A stretch of DNA of 64,000 bases from Pelotalea chapellei (GCF_018531195.1 NZ_JAHDYS010000014.1:35078-99077); one strand, 5' to 3'; positions 34,803 through 46,500 are shown, counted from the first letter of the stretch. A program made the numbers and translations. Notes: generated by a model from the sequence alone, not told the origin.

Positions 34803-35861
34803 TCAGCCCTTCAGCGATGCCATATCGATGGAGAAGCGGTACTTCACATCCGACCTGACCATTCTCTCGTAGGCTTCGTTTACTTTCTGAATGGGGATGA
34901 CTTCGACATCGGCGGTGATGTTATGTGCGCCGCAGAAATCAAGCATTTCCTGGGTTTCCGGGATGCCGCCGATGATCGAGCCGGAGAGGCTGCGGCGGCC
35001 GAACAGCAGGGCGAATGCGGAGACCTGGAGCGGTGTTTCTGGCGCGCCGACCAGGGTGATGTTGCCGTCGCGGCCGAGCATGTTGATGTAGGCGTTGATG
35101 TCGTGATCCGCGGCGATGGTGTCGAGGATGAAATTGAAGCTGCCGGCGTGCTGCTGCATTTCTTTAGCGTTGGTGGAAATGATGACCTCATCGGCACCCA
35201 GGCGCAGTGCATCCTCTTTCTTGCCGGGTGAGGTGGTGAAGACAACGACGTGGGCGCCGAAGGCCTTGGCGAATTTGACCCCCATGTGCCCCAGTCCCCC
35301 CAGGCCGACCACGCCAACCTTCTTGCGCGTGATGTCGCCCCAACGGCGAATCGGTGAGTAAGTGGTGATCCCGGCGCAGAGCAGGGGGGCGACGCCGGCA
35401 AGATTGAGGTTGGTGGGAACGCGAAGCACAAAGTGTTCATCGACGACAATGCTTTCGGAGTATCCGCCGTAGGTAACCGGAGCCGTCTGATGTTTGTCCG
35501 TGCCATTGAAGGTGAGGGTCTGGTTGGGGCATAGCTGCTCCAGGCCATCCTTGCAATTGGGGCAGGTGTGGTCCGAATCCACCAGGCAGCCCACCGCCGC
35601 CAGCTCGCCCGGCTTGAATTTGGTGACGCCTGGGCCGACCTTGGTGACACGGCCGACAATTTCGTGGCCGGGAACAATTGGATAGACCGTGGGCATTATG
35701 CTGTGCCACTCGTCACGCACCGAGTGGAGGTCGGAATGGCAGATGCCGCAGAAGAGGATTTCGATCTGCACGTCGCGGTCAGTGGTGTCGCGCCGCTGGA
35801 TGGTGGTAGAGGCCAGGGGGGATGTTGCGCTGGCTGCTGAATAGGCTTTGGCTTTGTACAT
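34803..35861 (-). CDS. Zinc-dependent NAD(P) alcohol dehydrogenase, cinnamyl-alcohol/YahK type
   Basis: A 352-residue medium-chain dehydrogenase. Catalytic zinc ligands are Cys41 (FCGICHSDLH) and His66 (PGHEIVG); the structural-zinc cysteines are in GCLVDSDHTCPNCKDGLEQLC. The nucleotide-binding loop is GVVGLGGLGHMGVKFAK. It belongs to the broad-specificity aldehyde reductase group. The ribosome site AGGAGA is 7 bases before the ATG. An aldo/keto reductase and an AraC-type regulator follow nearby. Confidence 0.9.
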   Translation of the reverse strand: MYKAKAYSAASATSPLASTTIQRRDTTDRDVQIEILFCGICHSDLHSVRDEWHSIMPTVYPIVPGHEIVGRVTKVGPGVTKFKPGELAAVGCLVDSDHTCPNCKDGLEQLCPNQTLTFNGTDKHQTAPVTYGGYSESIVVDEHFVLRVPTNLNLAGVAPLLCAGITTYSPIRRWGDITRKKVGVVGLGGLGHMGVKFAKAFGAHVVVFTTSPGKKEDALRLGADEVIISTNAKEMQQHAGSFNFILDTIAADHDINAYINMLGRDGNITLVGAPETPLQVSAFALLFGRRSLSGSIIGGIPETQEMLDFCGAHNITADVEVIPIQKVNEAYERMVRSDVKYRFSIDMASLKG

Positions 35862-35915
35862 GGTGTGTTCTCCTGTTTAGTTTGAGTTTGGCGTCATTAT
35901 TTCAGTGTATTGCTC

Positions 35916-36046
35916 CATAACCCCACCTGTCCTCCCCTTAGCTTAAGGGGAGGGACGATACAAAGTGAATATTGGTGAAATTCCAGCCTTAGTGACAATG
36001 GAACGTTCCCCCGCTTGAGACAAGAGGGGGACAGGGGGAGTTATGA
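35916..36046. repeat. Interspersed repeat, family 2, copy C
   Basis: Shares the terminal arms of copies A and B (CATAACCCCACCTGTCCTCC and GGACAGGGGGAGTTATGA), but the interior differs. The same orientation suggests a shorter or diverged family member. It lies between the dehydrogenase and the aldo/keto reductase. Confidence 0.8.
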
Positions 36047-36071
36047 TTCGATGCTGAATAGTTTCGCGTGC

Positions 36072-37487
<1,416 letters not shown>

Positions 37488-37841
37488 ATGAACGTCATCG
37501 GAATCAACGGAAGTCCACGGAAGCAATGGAACACAGCTACACTCGTGGCTCAGGCACTGGAAGGAGCCGCAGCACTAGGGGCTACAACGGAGCTGTTTCA
37601 TCTTTACGATCTGAACTTTAAGGGTTGTATAAGCTGCTTCGCTTGCAAGACACGCGGAGGTAAAAGTTACGGAAAATGCGTCCTGAATGATGACCTGGCA
37701 CCGGTGCTGGAAAAAATAGCTGCTGCCGATGCCCTTGTCATCGGTTCGCCGATATACTTCGGTACAGTTACCGGTGAAACGCGCAGCTTTCTCGAGCGCC
37801 TGCTTTTCCAGTACCGTGGCACAAGTTTGCCGTGGCTGTGA
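37488..37841 (+). pseudogene. NADPH-dependent FMN reductase/flavodoxin-like protein, 3-prime truncated
   Basis: The first 108 or so residues are a good flavodoxin-fold reductase: MNVIGINGSPRKQWNTATLV (phosphate loop), a Cys-containing segment CISCFACKTRGGKSYGKC, and DALVIGSPIYFGTVTGETRSFLERLLFQY. From about 37812 the sequence switches to EcsC-type sequence in another frame, so the native C-terminal third is missing and the protein ends RGTSLPWL. The start has an AGAGGAGA site. It may still be translated, but FMN binding would be compromised. Confidence 0.75.
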
Positions 37842-38356
37842 CCGGTGCAGGTGGCGGAGCGTTCGGCTTGCCGGCTCTGACGATAGAGTTGCCGCTCTCC
37901 ACGGCTATCATGCTCCGGTCAATCGCCGACATTGCCCGCAGCGAAGGAGAGGATTTGGATCACGCCGATTCAAAACTGCAATGTGTCCATGTTCTGGCTC
38001 TTGGCGGCACTACAAAAGGCGACGACAGTTCTGAAACAGGTTATTTTGCAGCACGGGCCGCGCTTGCCAAGTCCATCTCTGAAGCGGCGGCGCATGTAAC
38101 AAAGATGGGCTTGTCGCAAAAAAGTGCTCCTGCCATTGTCAGACTGATAACCCAGGTCGCATCAAGGTTTTCGATTGTCGTATCTGAAAAAGCGGCAGCA
38201 CAGGCAGTGCCTCTTGTTGGGGCAGTCGGTGGCGCTGCAATAAACGCGCTATTCATTGACCATTTTCAGGACATGGCAAGAGGCCATTTCATTGTTCGCA
38301 GGCTGGAGCGGATTCATGGCCAGGAAATGGTCCGTCGGCATTATGATGAATTATAA
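37817..38356 (+). pseudogene. EcsC-family protein, 5-prime truncated
   Basis: The frame from 37817 reads WHKFAVAVTGAGGGAFGLPALTIELPLSTAIMLRSIADIARSEGEDL..., the C-terminal two thirds of an EcsC-family membrane-associated protein. The start of the gene is missing; the remaining frame is fused, out of phase, to the truncated flavodoxin-like gene. The rest is intact to its stop and ends QEMVRRHYDEL. A GTG at 37832 is the first possible start but has no clear ribosome site. A deletion joining two neighbouring genes explains the structure. Confidence 0.75.
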
Positions 38357-38497
38357 GCCAGAATGAAATGAGCTAAAACTTTAGAAAGAACACGGACCAA
38401 TAGCCAATCCTCTCGATTTATTGCCTGATAGTACGGACTGCTGGATAACTGTTGTCGCATTAAATGCGGTCAGGTAGTATTTGGTCAGGAGGAATAT

Positions 38498-39433
38498 ATG
38501 ATAAACAAACCAGTTATAAAGGAAATCAAGGATAACAGGCTGGAAGACTCGATCTTGAACTTAGGCGAAAGCATTGCCCGATTGACCGAAAAAGGAGATC
38601 TGCACACAACAGCCGTTCGGGGCTTGTCGCTGTTTCGGCGGGAGGAAGTGACCGAGCCGACCACCGGTATGTACGAACCGAGCATTTGTCTGGTTGCCCA
38701 AGGGGCTAAACGGGTCCTGCTGGGAGATGACGCCTTTGTGTATGATGCGCACCATTATCTGATTACGGCAGTAAATTTACCCACGGTTGTACAAATTATC
38801 GAAGCAAGTCCGGAGAGGCCTTACCTGGGGCTCAGGTTGAAATTTGACCTGCATGAAATAACCCAGATGATGGTAGACAATAATCTTCCCAAACCGCGTA
38901 CACAACAATCCAGCCGTGGCATGGCGACCGGAGAAGTAACGCTGCCACTTCTCACCGCCATTCAGCGCTTGATCGATCTGCTTGCCGACCCGCAGGATAT
39001 ACCGATACTTGCACCAATAATTCAGCGGGAAATCATCTACCGGTTACTTGTGGGTGATCAGGGTGAGCGCTTGCGCCAGATTGCGACGGCGGGGAGTCAG
39101 AGTAATCAGATAGCGCGGGCAATCGATTGGTTGAAAGGCAATTTTACACAGCCGTTAAGTATCGATGACCTCGCAGCGCAATCAAGCATGAGTACTTCAT
39201 CCTTTCATAATCACTTCCGGACGATGACTGCTCTCGGCCCATTACAGTTCCAGAAACAGCTCCGCTTGCAGGAAGCCAGGCGTCTGATGCTGGCAGAACG
39301 AATGGATGCTGCAAACGCGGCGTTTCAGGTCGGCTACGAAAGTCCTTCCCAGTTCAGCCGTGAGTACAACCGCATGTTTGGGGCGCCACCATTGCGGGAC
39401 ATAACTCATTTACGTCAAATGGCTGCTGCGTAA
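38498..39433 (+). CDS. AraC-family transcription regulator, YqhC-like
   Basis: A 311-residue regulator. The N-terminal cupin-like domain has the AraC_N pattern (PTTGMYEPSICLVAQGAKRVLLGDDAFVYDAHHYLITAVNLP), and the C-terminal double helix-turn-helix is LSIDDLAAQSSMSTSSFHNHFRTMTALGPLQFQKQLRLQEARRLML...FQVGYESPSQFSREYNRMFG. The CAGGAGG site is 6 bases before the ATG. YqhC in E. coli controls an aldehyde reductase and an aldo/keto reductase; both kinds of gene lie nearby here, so a reactive-aldehyde response is a reasonable inference. Confidence 0.87.
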   Translation: MINKPVIKEIKDNRLEDSILNLGESIARLTEKGDLHTTAVRGLSLFRREEVTEPTTGMYEPSICLVAQGAKRVLLGDDAFVYDAHHYLITAVNLPTVVQIIEASPERPYLGLRLKFDLHEITQMMVDNNLPKPRTQQSSRGMATGEVTLPLLTAIQRLIDLLADPQDIPILAPIIQREIIYRLLVGDQGERLRQIATAGSQSNQIARAIDWLKGNFTQPLSIDDLAAQSSMSTSSFHNHFRTMTALGPLQFQKQLRLQEARRLMLAERMDAANAAFQVGYESPSQFSREYNRMFGAPPLRDITHLRQMAAA

Positions 39434-39558
39434 TAGACAAGTGTTACCTCTGGAAGGTAGACGTCCCTTTGAGTTGGGGCAACGATTGGCAGGTGCGGAG
39501 AGCATAGCAGCTTAATAGTGTGAAAGTGAGGCCGATCCTGTTTCAGGAGATATCTGCG

Positions 39559-40875
39559 TCAGCTTTTCACAAGTCCCAGCAGGAATTTTGCCACCGGAAT
39601 ACAATGAATCCTGCCACCAGCGGTATCGATCACATCTTGATAATCGTTGGTCACTAGTATCGATTCTGCCGCTTCATGGCCCTCCAAAGGTTTTTGGAAA
39701 CAGGCCAGCTCTCGGTCCGGTATGCTGGTCACTGATGCATCTTCATACCAGACTTGAATCCGCTTGGTGATCTTCATCCCCTCTTTGACCACAAAGTCAG
39801 TTTCGCTACCGCCCGTGTGATAGTAGACTTCCTCATGAAGTCGCTTCAGGTGGCAGAAGACCACATTTTCCACCAGCCAGCCCATATCTTCGGAAAACGC
39901 GAAGGCGATCCGGTTGCGCAGCCCGGTATCGATGGCATACGGCTTGAACCCGGCCCGCATAGTGCTTTTGAGCGAATAGGAAAACATCTGCAGTTGAAAC
40001 AGCAAATAGCTTTCCATTATGGCCGATACATAGTTTTCGGTCTTGTCCTGGGAGATGGTGAAGTTGTTCTTCAGTTTGGTGATGCTGGTCAGTTTGGCGA
40101 CGTTGGTCAGCAGATACACCGCCAGGTTGCGCAGGTTGGAAACATCTCTGATTTCGTAGCGAGTAACGATATCCCGGTAGAGCAGATCCTCGAAATAGTT
40201 CTTGAGCAGGAGCTCTTTGTCATCGGTTGATTCTCTCAACACCACTTCCGGAAATCCGCCGTATTTCAGGTAGTCGTTGAACGATTTTCGGACAGTCGCT
40301 TTCCGGGACGTATAATCAAGCTCGCTCCCGACTTCCAGATTACCGAACCGCAGAAATTCCTGAAACGAAAGCGGGTAGACTTCAAACGACACATGCCTGC
40401 CGGTCAGCTTGGTGCCGATCTCGCGGGAGAGCATCTGTGACGATGACCCGGTGACGAATATCTTGATATCTTCTGTTTCACTGCGCCCCCGTACCCAGCT
40501 CTCCCAGCCGGGTACATTCTGCACTTCATCCATGAAGAGCCAGCATTTCTCTTCCGGCTGCACCCGTTCCCGATAGGTGCGATATATCTGCTCCAGCAGT
40601 TCCACAGAATATTCCGAGGAGAAAAGCGGCTCTTCCAGGTTGACCCGCAGGATAGAGGTCGGCTGCACATTACGGGCAAGCAGTTCCCCAATTACCTGCG
40701 CCATGAGGGTTGACTTGCCGCACCGTCGCACCCCTTTGAGGACAACAATTTCCTTGGAATCAAGCTGGCCGAGGCAGTCAGCGAGAAGATCTCTCGTGAT
40801 ACCGGCATCGATGTCGCCAGTGGTCCAATATCGATTGTAGGAGGAGAGGATTTCGTAAAGTTTGGTCGTTTGCAT
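39559..40875 (-). CDS. AAA-type ATPase with DUF4143 domain
   Basis: A 438-residue protein. Walker A is GVRRCGKST, Walker B is CWLFMDEVQNV, and sensor 1 is IFVTGSSSQML. The C-terminal DUF4143 part (LAVYLLTNVAKLTSITKLKNNF...ISQDKTENYVSAIMESYLLFQLQMFSYS) ends in a nuclease-fold-like region (HTGGSETDFVV). The role of this family is not established. The promoter region carries a perfect inverted repeat. It is an isolated gene. Confidence 0.88.
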   Translation of the reverse strand: MQTTKLYEILSSYNRYWTTGDIDAGITRDLLADCLGQLDSKEIVVLKGVRRCGKSTLMAQVIGELLARNVQPTSILRVNLEEPLFSSEYSVELLEQIYRTYRERVQPEEKCWLFMDEVQNVPGWESWVRGRSETEDIKIFVTGSSSQMLSREIGTKLTGRHVSFEVYPLSFQEFLRFGNLEVGSELDYTSRKATVRKSFNDYLKYGGFPEVVLRESTDDKELLLKNYFEDLLYRDIVTRYEIRDVSNLRNLAVYLLTNVAKLTSITKLKNNFTISQDKTENYVSAIMESYLLFQLQMFSYSLKSTMRAGFKPYAIDTGLRNRIAFAFSEDMGWLVENVVFCHLKRLHEEVYYHTGGSETDFVVKEGMKITKRIQVWYEDASVTSIPDRELACFQKPLEGHEAAESILVTNDYQDVIDTAGGRIHCIPVAKFLLGLVKS

Positions 40876-40882
40876 AACTTAT

Positions 40883-40937
40883 CACCGGTATACTGAGTAT
40901 TTTATGTAACATTATAATCGGTATACCGGTGAGTCAA
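40883..40937 (-). promoter_or_regulatory. Promoter and inverted-repeat operator of the DUF4143 ATPase
   Basis: On the minus strand TTGACT, a 15-base spacer and TATAAT precede the ATG by about 35 bases. A perfect 11-base inverted repeat, CACCGGTATAC at 40883-40893 and its complement at 40921-40931, brackets the -10 box and the early transcript. Each arm holds a CGGTATACYG near-palindrome, so it could be two sites for a dimeric repressor. Confidence 0.6.
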
Positions 40938-41074
40938 GGGGTTTTTGAAATTGTTTAAAACTGAGGACTGGCTGTACTGACGTAGGGGGGGTGATGTTCC
41001 TCTGTCGGGAGACCCGCCACTTCAGGGTTTCGCGCTCGAAAATTATTGACGTGGGTGGGGCGAGGGGGTAGTTA

Positions 41075-41899
41075 ATGTCGGAAGGCAAAAATAGAAATAA
41101 GCGCTGCTCCTGTGGCAGCGGTAAGAAGTTTAAAAATTGCTGCTTCCTGAACCGCAAAACAAGAACAACGAGTATTACGGTGGATATGGGGAGACCGGTT
41201 GCAATTGACGCTGTCAGAGTGACCCCATAGGGCGAAGTTGCATTCTTTCATAAAGGTCAACAGTTAACGCCGGTGCAGGCTAACTTGGAAACTTCATATG
41301 AAAGAGCGAAAAAGCCAAAGGTTCTCCATAAATCACAAATACAAGCTGATGAATTACGAACTGATATTCATGTCGCGCTCTGCAATTACGACCTATTTTA
41401 CGTGATTGATACCAACACCAAGATCATAAATAACAATAAGATATCTGTTGCCTGTGTTATTTTATGCAAATTCAGGCCAAATGATGACATGACGTTAGCT
41501 TTCTTTGCCCCCATTCATGCTCTAGAGTTTTGGAATATTCCGCATAAACCAGAAAATACAGCGTGGCGAGAAGCAATACTTGCGATTATGGCCAATCCTT
41601 ATTTTAAGGAAGATTTTAAAGTAGGACTTTTAGTTGATTCAGATCTTGGAGACATTCCCGCCTATAATTTAAGAGATAAACCTATTATCGATGATTTTTT
41701 CTTACCTACTAATTTTGAGTTGATTTACGCGAGCTCTGACGCTGGCAAAGAATACTTTGTTAACAAGTTGATTTCAGAGTGCGATAAAGAGTCAAGCAAG
41801 ATTTTTGAACTGATTGAATCTACCCCACATGACCATCCAACACTAATTGCTGTTGAAGATAAACCTTTTTCACATTTAAGAGTATGGAACAAGTCTTAA
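41075..41899 (+). pseudogene. SEC-C-motif protein with an in-frame TAG at codon 52
   Basis: The ATG at 41075 opens a frame with a SEC-C zinc motif at the N-terminus (CSCGSGKKFKNCC). A TAG at 41228-41230 stops it after 51 codons, but the same frame continues without interruption to 41899: ...AIDAVRVTP-TAG-GEVAFFHKGQQLTPVQANLETSYERAKKPKVLH.... The two parts read as one protein of about 274 residues; the second has no recognised domain. A nonsense mutation or base error is likeliest. The gene is AT-rich compared with its surroundings. No other function can be given. Confidence 0.65.
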
Positions 41900-42027
41900 T
41901 CTAACATGCGGCGACAGCCGGCCTTCGCTTCGCTCCACCGCTCCGCTTTGATTACCAAGAATAAAAATGACCGAATTGTTTTGCTGACTTGAGTTCGGAC
42001 TAACATCAAGAAACTGAAGGAGTAAAG

Positions 42028-42675
42028 GTGTCGTCACTAATTTTCTATACCAATGAAAGTCAAGCATTAATTGCCACCGACACACTTGCTACATCAAACA
42101 AGATACCAGGTGTCCCTTTTAAATTCACCACCAAGGCTTTTATCGTTCCACACCTACGCATGGTCATTGCTGGAACAGGATGCGGCGGATTCTGCGATAG
42201 GTGGTTTCTTCACATAAATGACAGAATGATTGTCAAAGGTATCGTCAACCTCGACTATCACACACCTAAAAACCTTGCCTTGCTCTGGAGTAGCTACAAA
42301 AAAGAGTTCTCCATTCCTGACAACGCTACAACGACTATTTTCCATTTTGGTTTCTCCGAAGAAGATCAAAAACTGTATCCGATCATGTACAGTTCTGCGG
42401 ACAATTTTGAATCAAAAGTCATCCCATATGGATTGTCAGGAAAACCAGAGTTTAACTGCCCAGAATCATACGAACTACCAAAAGACTTCAAAACCATGAT
42501 GAACAGCCAAAGAGAACTGCAATCATCTGAAACCAAAGAAAACAAAATTTATATCGGAGGAGAAATTCTACTGATTCGGCTTGAGATAGACGGATTTATT
42601 GTGCAGTCCCTCGGCAGGTTTGACGACTATGATTCAGATAAGTCGGCAATTTACAGCAATTACGGGAAGGTATAG
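42028..42675 (+). CDS. Hypothetical protein with weak Ntn-hydrolase-like start
   Basis: A 215-residue protein with a GTG start after AAGGAGTAAAG. The first 50 residues (SSLIFYTNESQALIATDTLATSNK...AFIVPHLRMVIAGTGCGGF) have the strand-turn-strand pattern seen at the start of proteasome/HslV-type Ntn hydrolases, but the similarity is weak and the N-terminal nucleophile is uncertain. It is AT-rich like the SEC-C gene upstream, so the two may have arrived together. No partner is obvious. Confidence 0.5.
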   Translation: MSSLIFYTNESQALIATDTLATSNKIPGVPFKFTTKAFIVPHLRMVIAGTGCGGFCDRWFLHINDRMIVKGIVNLDYHTPKNLALLWSSYKKEFSIPDNATTTIFHFGFSEEDQKLYPIMYSSADNFESKVIPYGLSGKPEFNCPESYELPKDFKTMMNSQRELQSSETKENKIYIGGEILLIRLEIDGFIVQSLGRFDDYDSDKSAIYSNYGKV

Positions 42676-42867
42676 CCAGCCGGTTAGACACCGCCCCAAA
42701 ACTGGGGGGATCAACCTATTCGGATTCCTTTCGGATTCCGGGCAGTGCCCCAAGGAATTTCTCCCGTGCTGACGGCGAGGATTGCTACAGCTGGGTGCCG
42801 GTAGAATTTGCTCCGCTACCAAAAGCGTAGGTAAATTTCTGAAAAAGATTATTTGAAGGGGAACAAG

Positions 42868-43417
42868 ATGACCGGACATATGATTGACCTTCGCAGCGAT
42901 ACCGTGACCCGGCCGACACCGGAAATGCGCGCGGCCATGATGGCAGCCGAGGTGGGCGATGACCCCACAGTAAGCAGGTTGCAGGCCGCCGTGGCGGAGC
43001 GCAGCGGCAAGGAGGCCGCCCTGTTCCTGCCCAGCGGGCACCCAGAGCAACCTGGCGGCGTTGATGGCCCATTGCGAACGAGGCGACGAGTACATCGTCG
43101 GCCAGCTTGCCCATGCCTACAAGTTCGAGGGGGGCGGCGCGGCGATCCTCGGTTCCATCGTGCCCCAGCCCATAGAGAATGCGGCCGATGGTTTGCTGCT
43201 GCTGGACAAGGTGGCTGGTGCCATCAAGCATCACGGCCCCGGCCTGGGGGCGCACTTTGCCCGCACCCGGCTGCTGGCGCTGGAAAACACCTTCAACGGC
43301 CAGGTGTTGCCGGCCGACTACGTGCGCCAGGCCGTGGCCCTGGCCCGGGGGCTAGCCACGCACCTTGACGGCGCCCGTATCTGCAAAGCTGCGGTGATAA
43401 AAACGAATAAGTTATGA
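42868..43417 (+). pseudogene. ltaE: Low-specificity threonine aldolase, frameshifted and truncated
   Basis: The start ([30 protein letters not shown]...LFLPSG) is plainly a PLP threonine aldolase. At 43036-43038 an extra G shifts the frame: the downstream sequence in another frame resumes as [39 protein letters not shown] and continues through [11 protein letters not shown] to THLDGARI. The normal second half (including the PLP lysine) is missing, and the frame ends AAVIKTNKL. A GAAGGGG site precedes the ATG. It cannot encode an active enzyme as read. Confidence 0.85.
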
Positions 43418-43427
43418 CACCACAACA

Positions 43428-43447
43428 GGGCGCCTTGATAGGCGCCC
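43428..43447 (+). terminator. Hairpin after the threonine aldolase remnant
   Basis: Stem GGGCGCC / GGCGCCC with a 6-base loop; followed by TCCTCATTA, not a strong T-run. Confidence 0.5.
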
Positions 43448-43466
43448 TCCTCATTACCTCAATCCC

Positions 43467-43494
43467 CAAAAAAAAGGCCCGCATGGAGCGGGCC
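43467..43494 (-). terminator. Rho-independent terminator of putA
   Basis: On the minus strand, stem GGCCCGC / GCGGGCC with a 5-base loop, followed by eight T. It lies about 70 bases past the putA stop. Confidence 0.85.
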
Positions 43495-43564
43495 CTGTAA
43501 TCAGTCATTCCTCATTTCAACCTATCTTCTCCATTTCCTAAACCCGACAGACTCCGGGATTTTT

Positions 43565-46500
43565 CTATTCTACCCAATCGTCATCCTCTTCCATAGGTGC
43601 GAAGCCCCGGCGCATGGTGTTTTCGGTAACCACCCGCGGATCCATGAAATGCAGCAGATAATCAGGGCCGCCGGCCTTGGTGCCGACACCTGACATGCGT
43701 GCTCCGCCGAAGGGCTGGCGCTGAACCAGGGCGCCGGTGTTGTTGCGGTTGATGTAGAGGTTGCCGACGCGCAGTTCGCGCCTGGCCTGGGCCAGATGCT
43801 CCGGCGAGCGGCTGAAGATGCCGCCGGTCAGGGCGAAGCGAGTGGAGTTGGCCCATTCGATGGCCTGGTCGAAGTCCTTGGCGCGCATCACAGCCAGTAC
43901 CGGTCCGAAGACCTCCTCCTGGGCCAGGCGATGCTCCGGCCGGATGCCGCCGATGATGGTCATCGGCACCCAGAAGCCTTCCCCCTGCGGGGTCGGGCTC
44001 ATGTAGAGCACCTGGCCTTCCTGCTTGCCGATGTTGATGTATTCCAGAATGCTCTTCATGGCCTTGTCGTCGGACACAGCCCCCATGTAGTGGGCGGGAT
44101 CTTCGGAAGGCCCGACGCTGGTGGCCTTGGCCATGGCCAGCAGGCGCTCCATGAAACGGTCGTACACTGCATCCAGTACGATCAGGCGTGAACAGGCCGA
44201 ACATTTCTGCCCCTGGAAGCCGAAGGCTGAATAGAGCACGTGCGGCACCGCCTCGTCCAGATCGGCGTCATCGTCGATGATGACGGCGTTCTTTCCCCCC
44301 ATCTCGGAGATGATCTTTTTGACATTTGGCTGTCCGGGGTGGACCTTGGCGGCACGCTCGACGATGCGTAGGCCAACCTCCATGGAGCCGGTGAAGGCGA
44401 TCAGGCTGATATCGGGGTGGTCCACCAGGAAGTCACCCATCACGCTGCCCCGTCCCGGTACGAAGTTGAAGACGCCGTCGGGCAGGCCGGCTTCGCGGAA
44501 GATCTCGACCAGGTGATGGCCGATGATGCCGGTAATTGCCGATGGTTTGAATACCACAGGATTGCCGGTGACGATGGCGGCCGAAGCCATGCCCATGCTG
44601 ATGGCCAGGGGGAAGTTCCAGGGTGCGATGATTGCCGCCAGCCCCTTGGGTTCGTAGAAGTAATGGTTCAGTTCTCCCGGGGCGTGTCCCACCCGCTGGG
44701 GCTTGCCTAGCCGGATCATCTCCCGGGCGTAGTATTCGAGGAAATCGATGGCCTCGGCCACATCGGCGTAAGCCTGGTCCCACTGTTTCCCGATCTCCAG
44801 CACCTGCCAGGCGGACAGTTCGAAAGCGCGCTTCCGGGCGATTTCGGCTGCCTTGAGCAGGTAACCGGCACGCACTTCTGGTGGAGTGTCACGCCAGGCC
44901 GGAAAGGCGGATTTGGCTGCGGCTATGGCCTTTTCCACTTCCGGTATGCCGGCCTGGCAGATGAGACCGAGTACCTCGGAGGGTTTGGCCGGGTTGACGG
45001 TGGGGATGGTGTCGCTGGTGGTGACTTCCCGGCCATTGATGAACAGCGGGTAGGTCTTGCCCAGCTGGGCGCGAACGGAGCTGATGGCTGCGGGGAAGGC
45101 CGCGCGATGCTCGGCACGGGTGAAATCAACCATGGCCATGTTGTTGAAGCGGGACAGGCCGCCCGGGCCGCTGTGTGATTTTTTCGGTTTGGCCGCACGG
45201 GCTGTGCGTTCCCGTTCCGCCGTCACTGCCGGGTCTTCCAGCAGGCGCTCGATCTGGGCTTCTTCGGCAAAGCTCTGGCGCAGGAAGGACTCATTGGCTG
45301 TGTTTTCCAGCAGCCTGCGCACCAGGTAGCCCATGCCGGGCACCATGTCGCCGTAGGGGCAGTACAGGCGGACGCGGCCGGCCACCTTGAGTATGCCTTT
45401 GCGAACCGGTTCGGCCATGCCGTAGAGCACCTGGAACTCGTAGCGCTCGTCGGGCACGCCCAGCTCTTTGGCGATTTCCAGCACTGCCGAGATGCTGCGG
45501 ATGTTGTGGGAGGCGCAGGCGAAATGGCAGATGTCGTGGTTCTCCAGGATCATGCGCGACTGGCGTTCGAAAGCGGCATCCGACTCGGCTTTGATTGTCC
45601 AGACCGGGATCTCCCAGTCATTCTGCTTGGCCTTGACGGTCTCGTAGTCCCAGTAGGCTCCCTTGACCAGGCGCACCGACAGCATCACCTTCTGCTGCCG
45701 TGCCCAGGCCAGCAGATCGGCCAGGTCCTTGTCGGTATCCTTCAGGTAGGCCTGCAGTACGATGCCCAGGTGGGGGTAATCGCGGTATTTGAGACGCAGG
45801 CGGCGGTACACCTCCAGGATGATCTCCTTGTGGCGGTAGGATTCCATGTCGATGCACAGAAAGCCGTTCAGCTCCATGGTCTTGATCAGTATGCGCTCCA
45901 TGCGTGCCATGATGGCGACAACAGATCCTTCGAAATCCTGGGGGTTGGCCAGGCAGAACAGGGCGGTGGGCTTGACGGCGATGTTGACTTTGGGGGCGTG
46001 TCCCCAGTCCAGCTTGCTGTCTCCCCCTTTACCGGCCAGACCGCTCCAGCTGCCCTGTTCCTTCTTCATGGCCTCCAGTAGTTCCAGATAGGTATTCACG
46101 TAGGTTTCAGCCTCGGCTTCGGAAAGAGTTGCCTCACCGAGCACGTCCATGACGGCCGTAAAACCCTCCTTGCGCAGCTTTTCCAGGTTCTTGATGGCTT
46201 CTTTGGTGGTCTCGCCCACGATGAACTGCCGGGCCATTTCCTGGATATTGGCAGAAATGGCCTTGTTGAGCACCGCTCCCCCCAGTGAACCGAACATGCC
46301 GGCCACCTTGGCGCCGGTGGAAAGGAAGGAGGGCATCTCCTTCTCGTTGCCGAAGTACTCCCTGATGTGATCGGTCAGCAGTTTGCCGTTGGTCAGGGCC
46401 GGGAAAACGTCCACAAAGCGGAACATCTGTACCTTGAACTGTTCGTTCTTCATGCTCCAGTCCATCGCCTTGCCCATCCAGGCGCCTTTGTTGAACAGCG

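Noticed and set aside
34880..35677. 265-codon minus-strand frame within the alcohol dehydrogenase
   Set aside because: Same strand but other frame, Ser/Pro/Ala-rich, no start site; the dehydrogenase frame has all zinc ligands.
42690..42831. Frame ending RADGEDCYSWVPVEFAPLPKA before the threonine aldolase remnant
   Set aside because: It reads like a protein C-terminus but is short, has no start and no recognisable family; it may be another gene remnant but I cannot support it.
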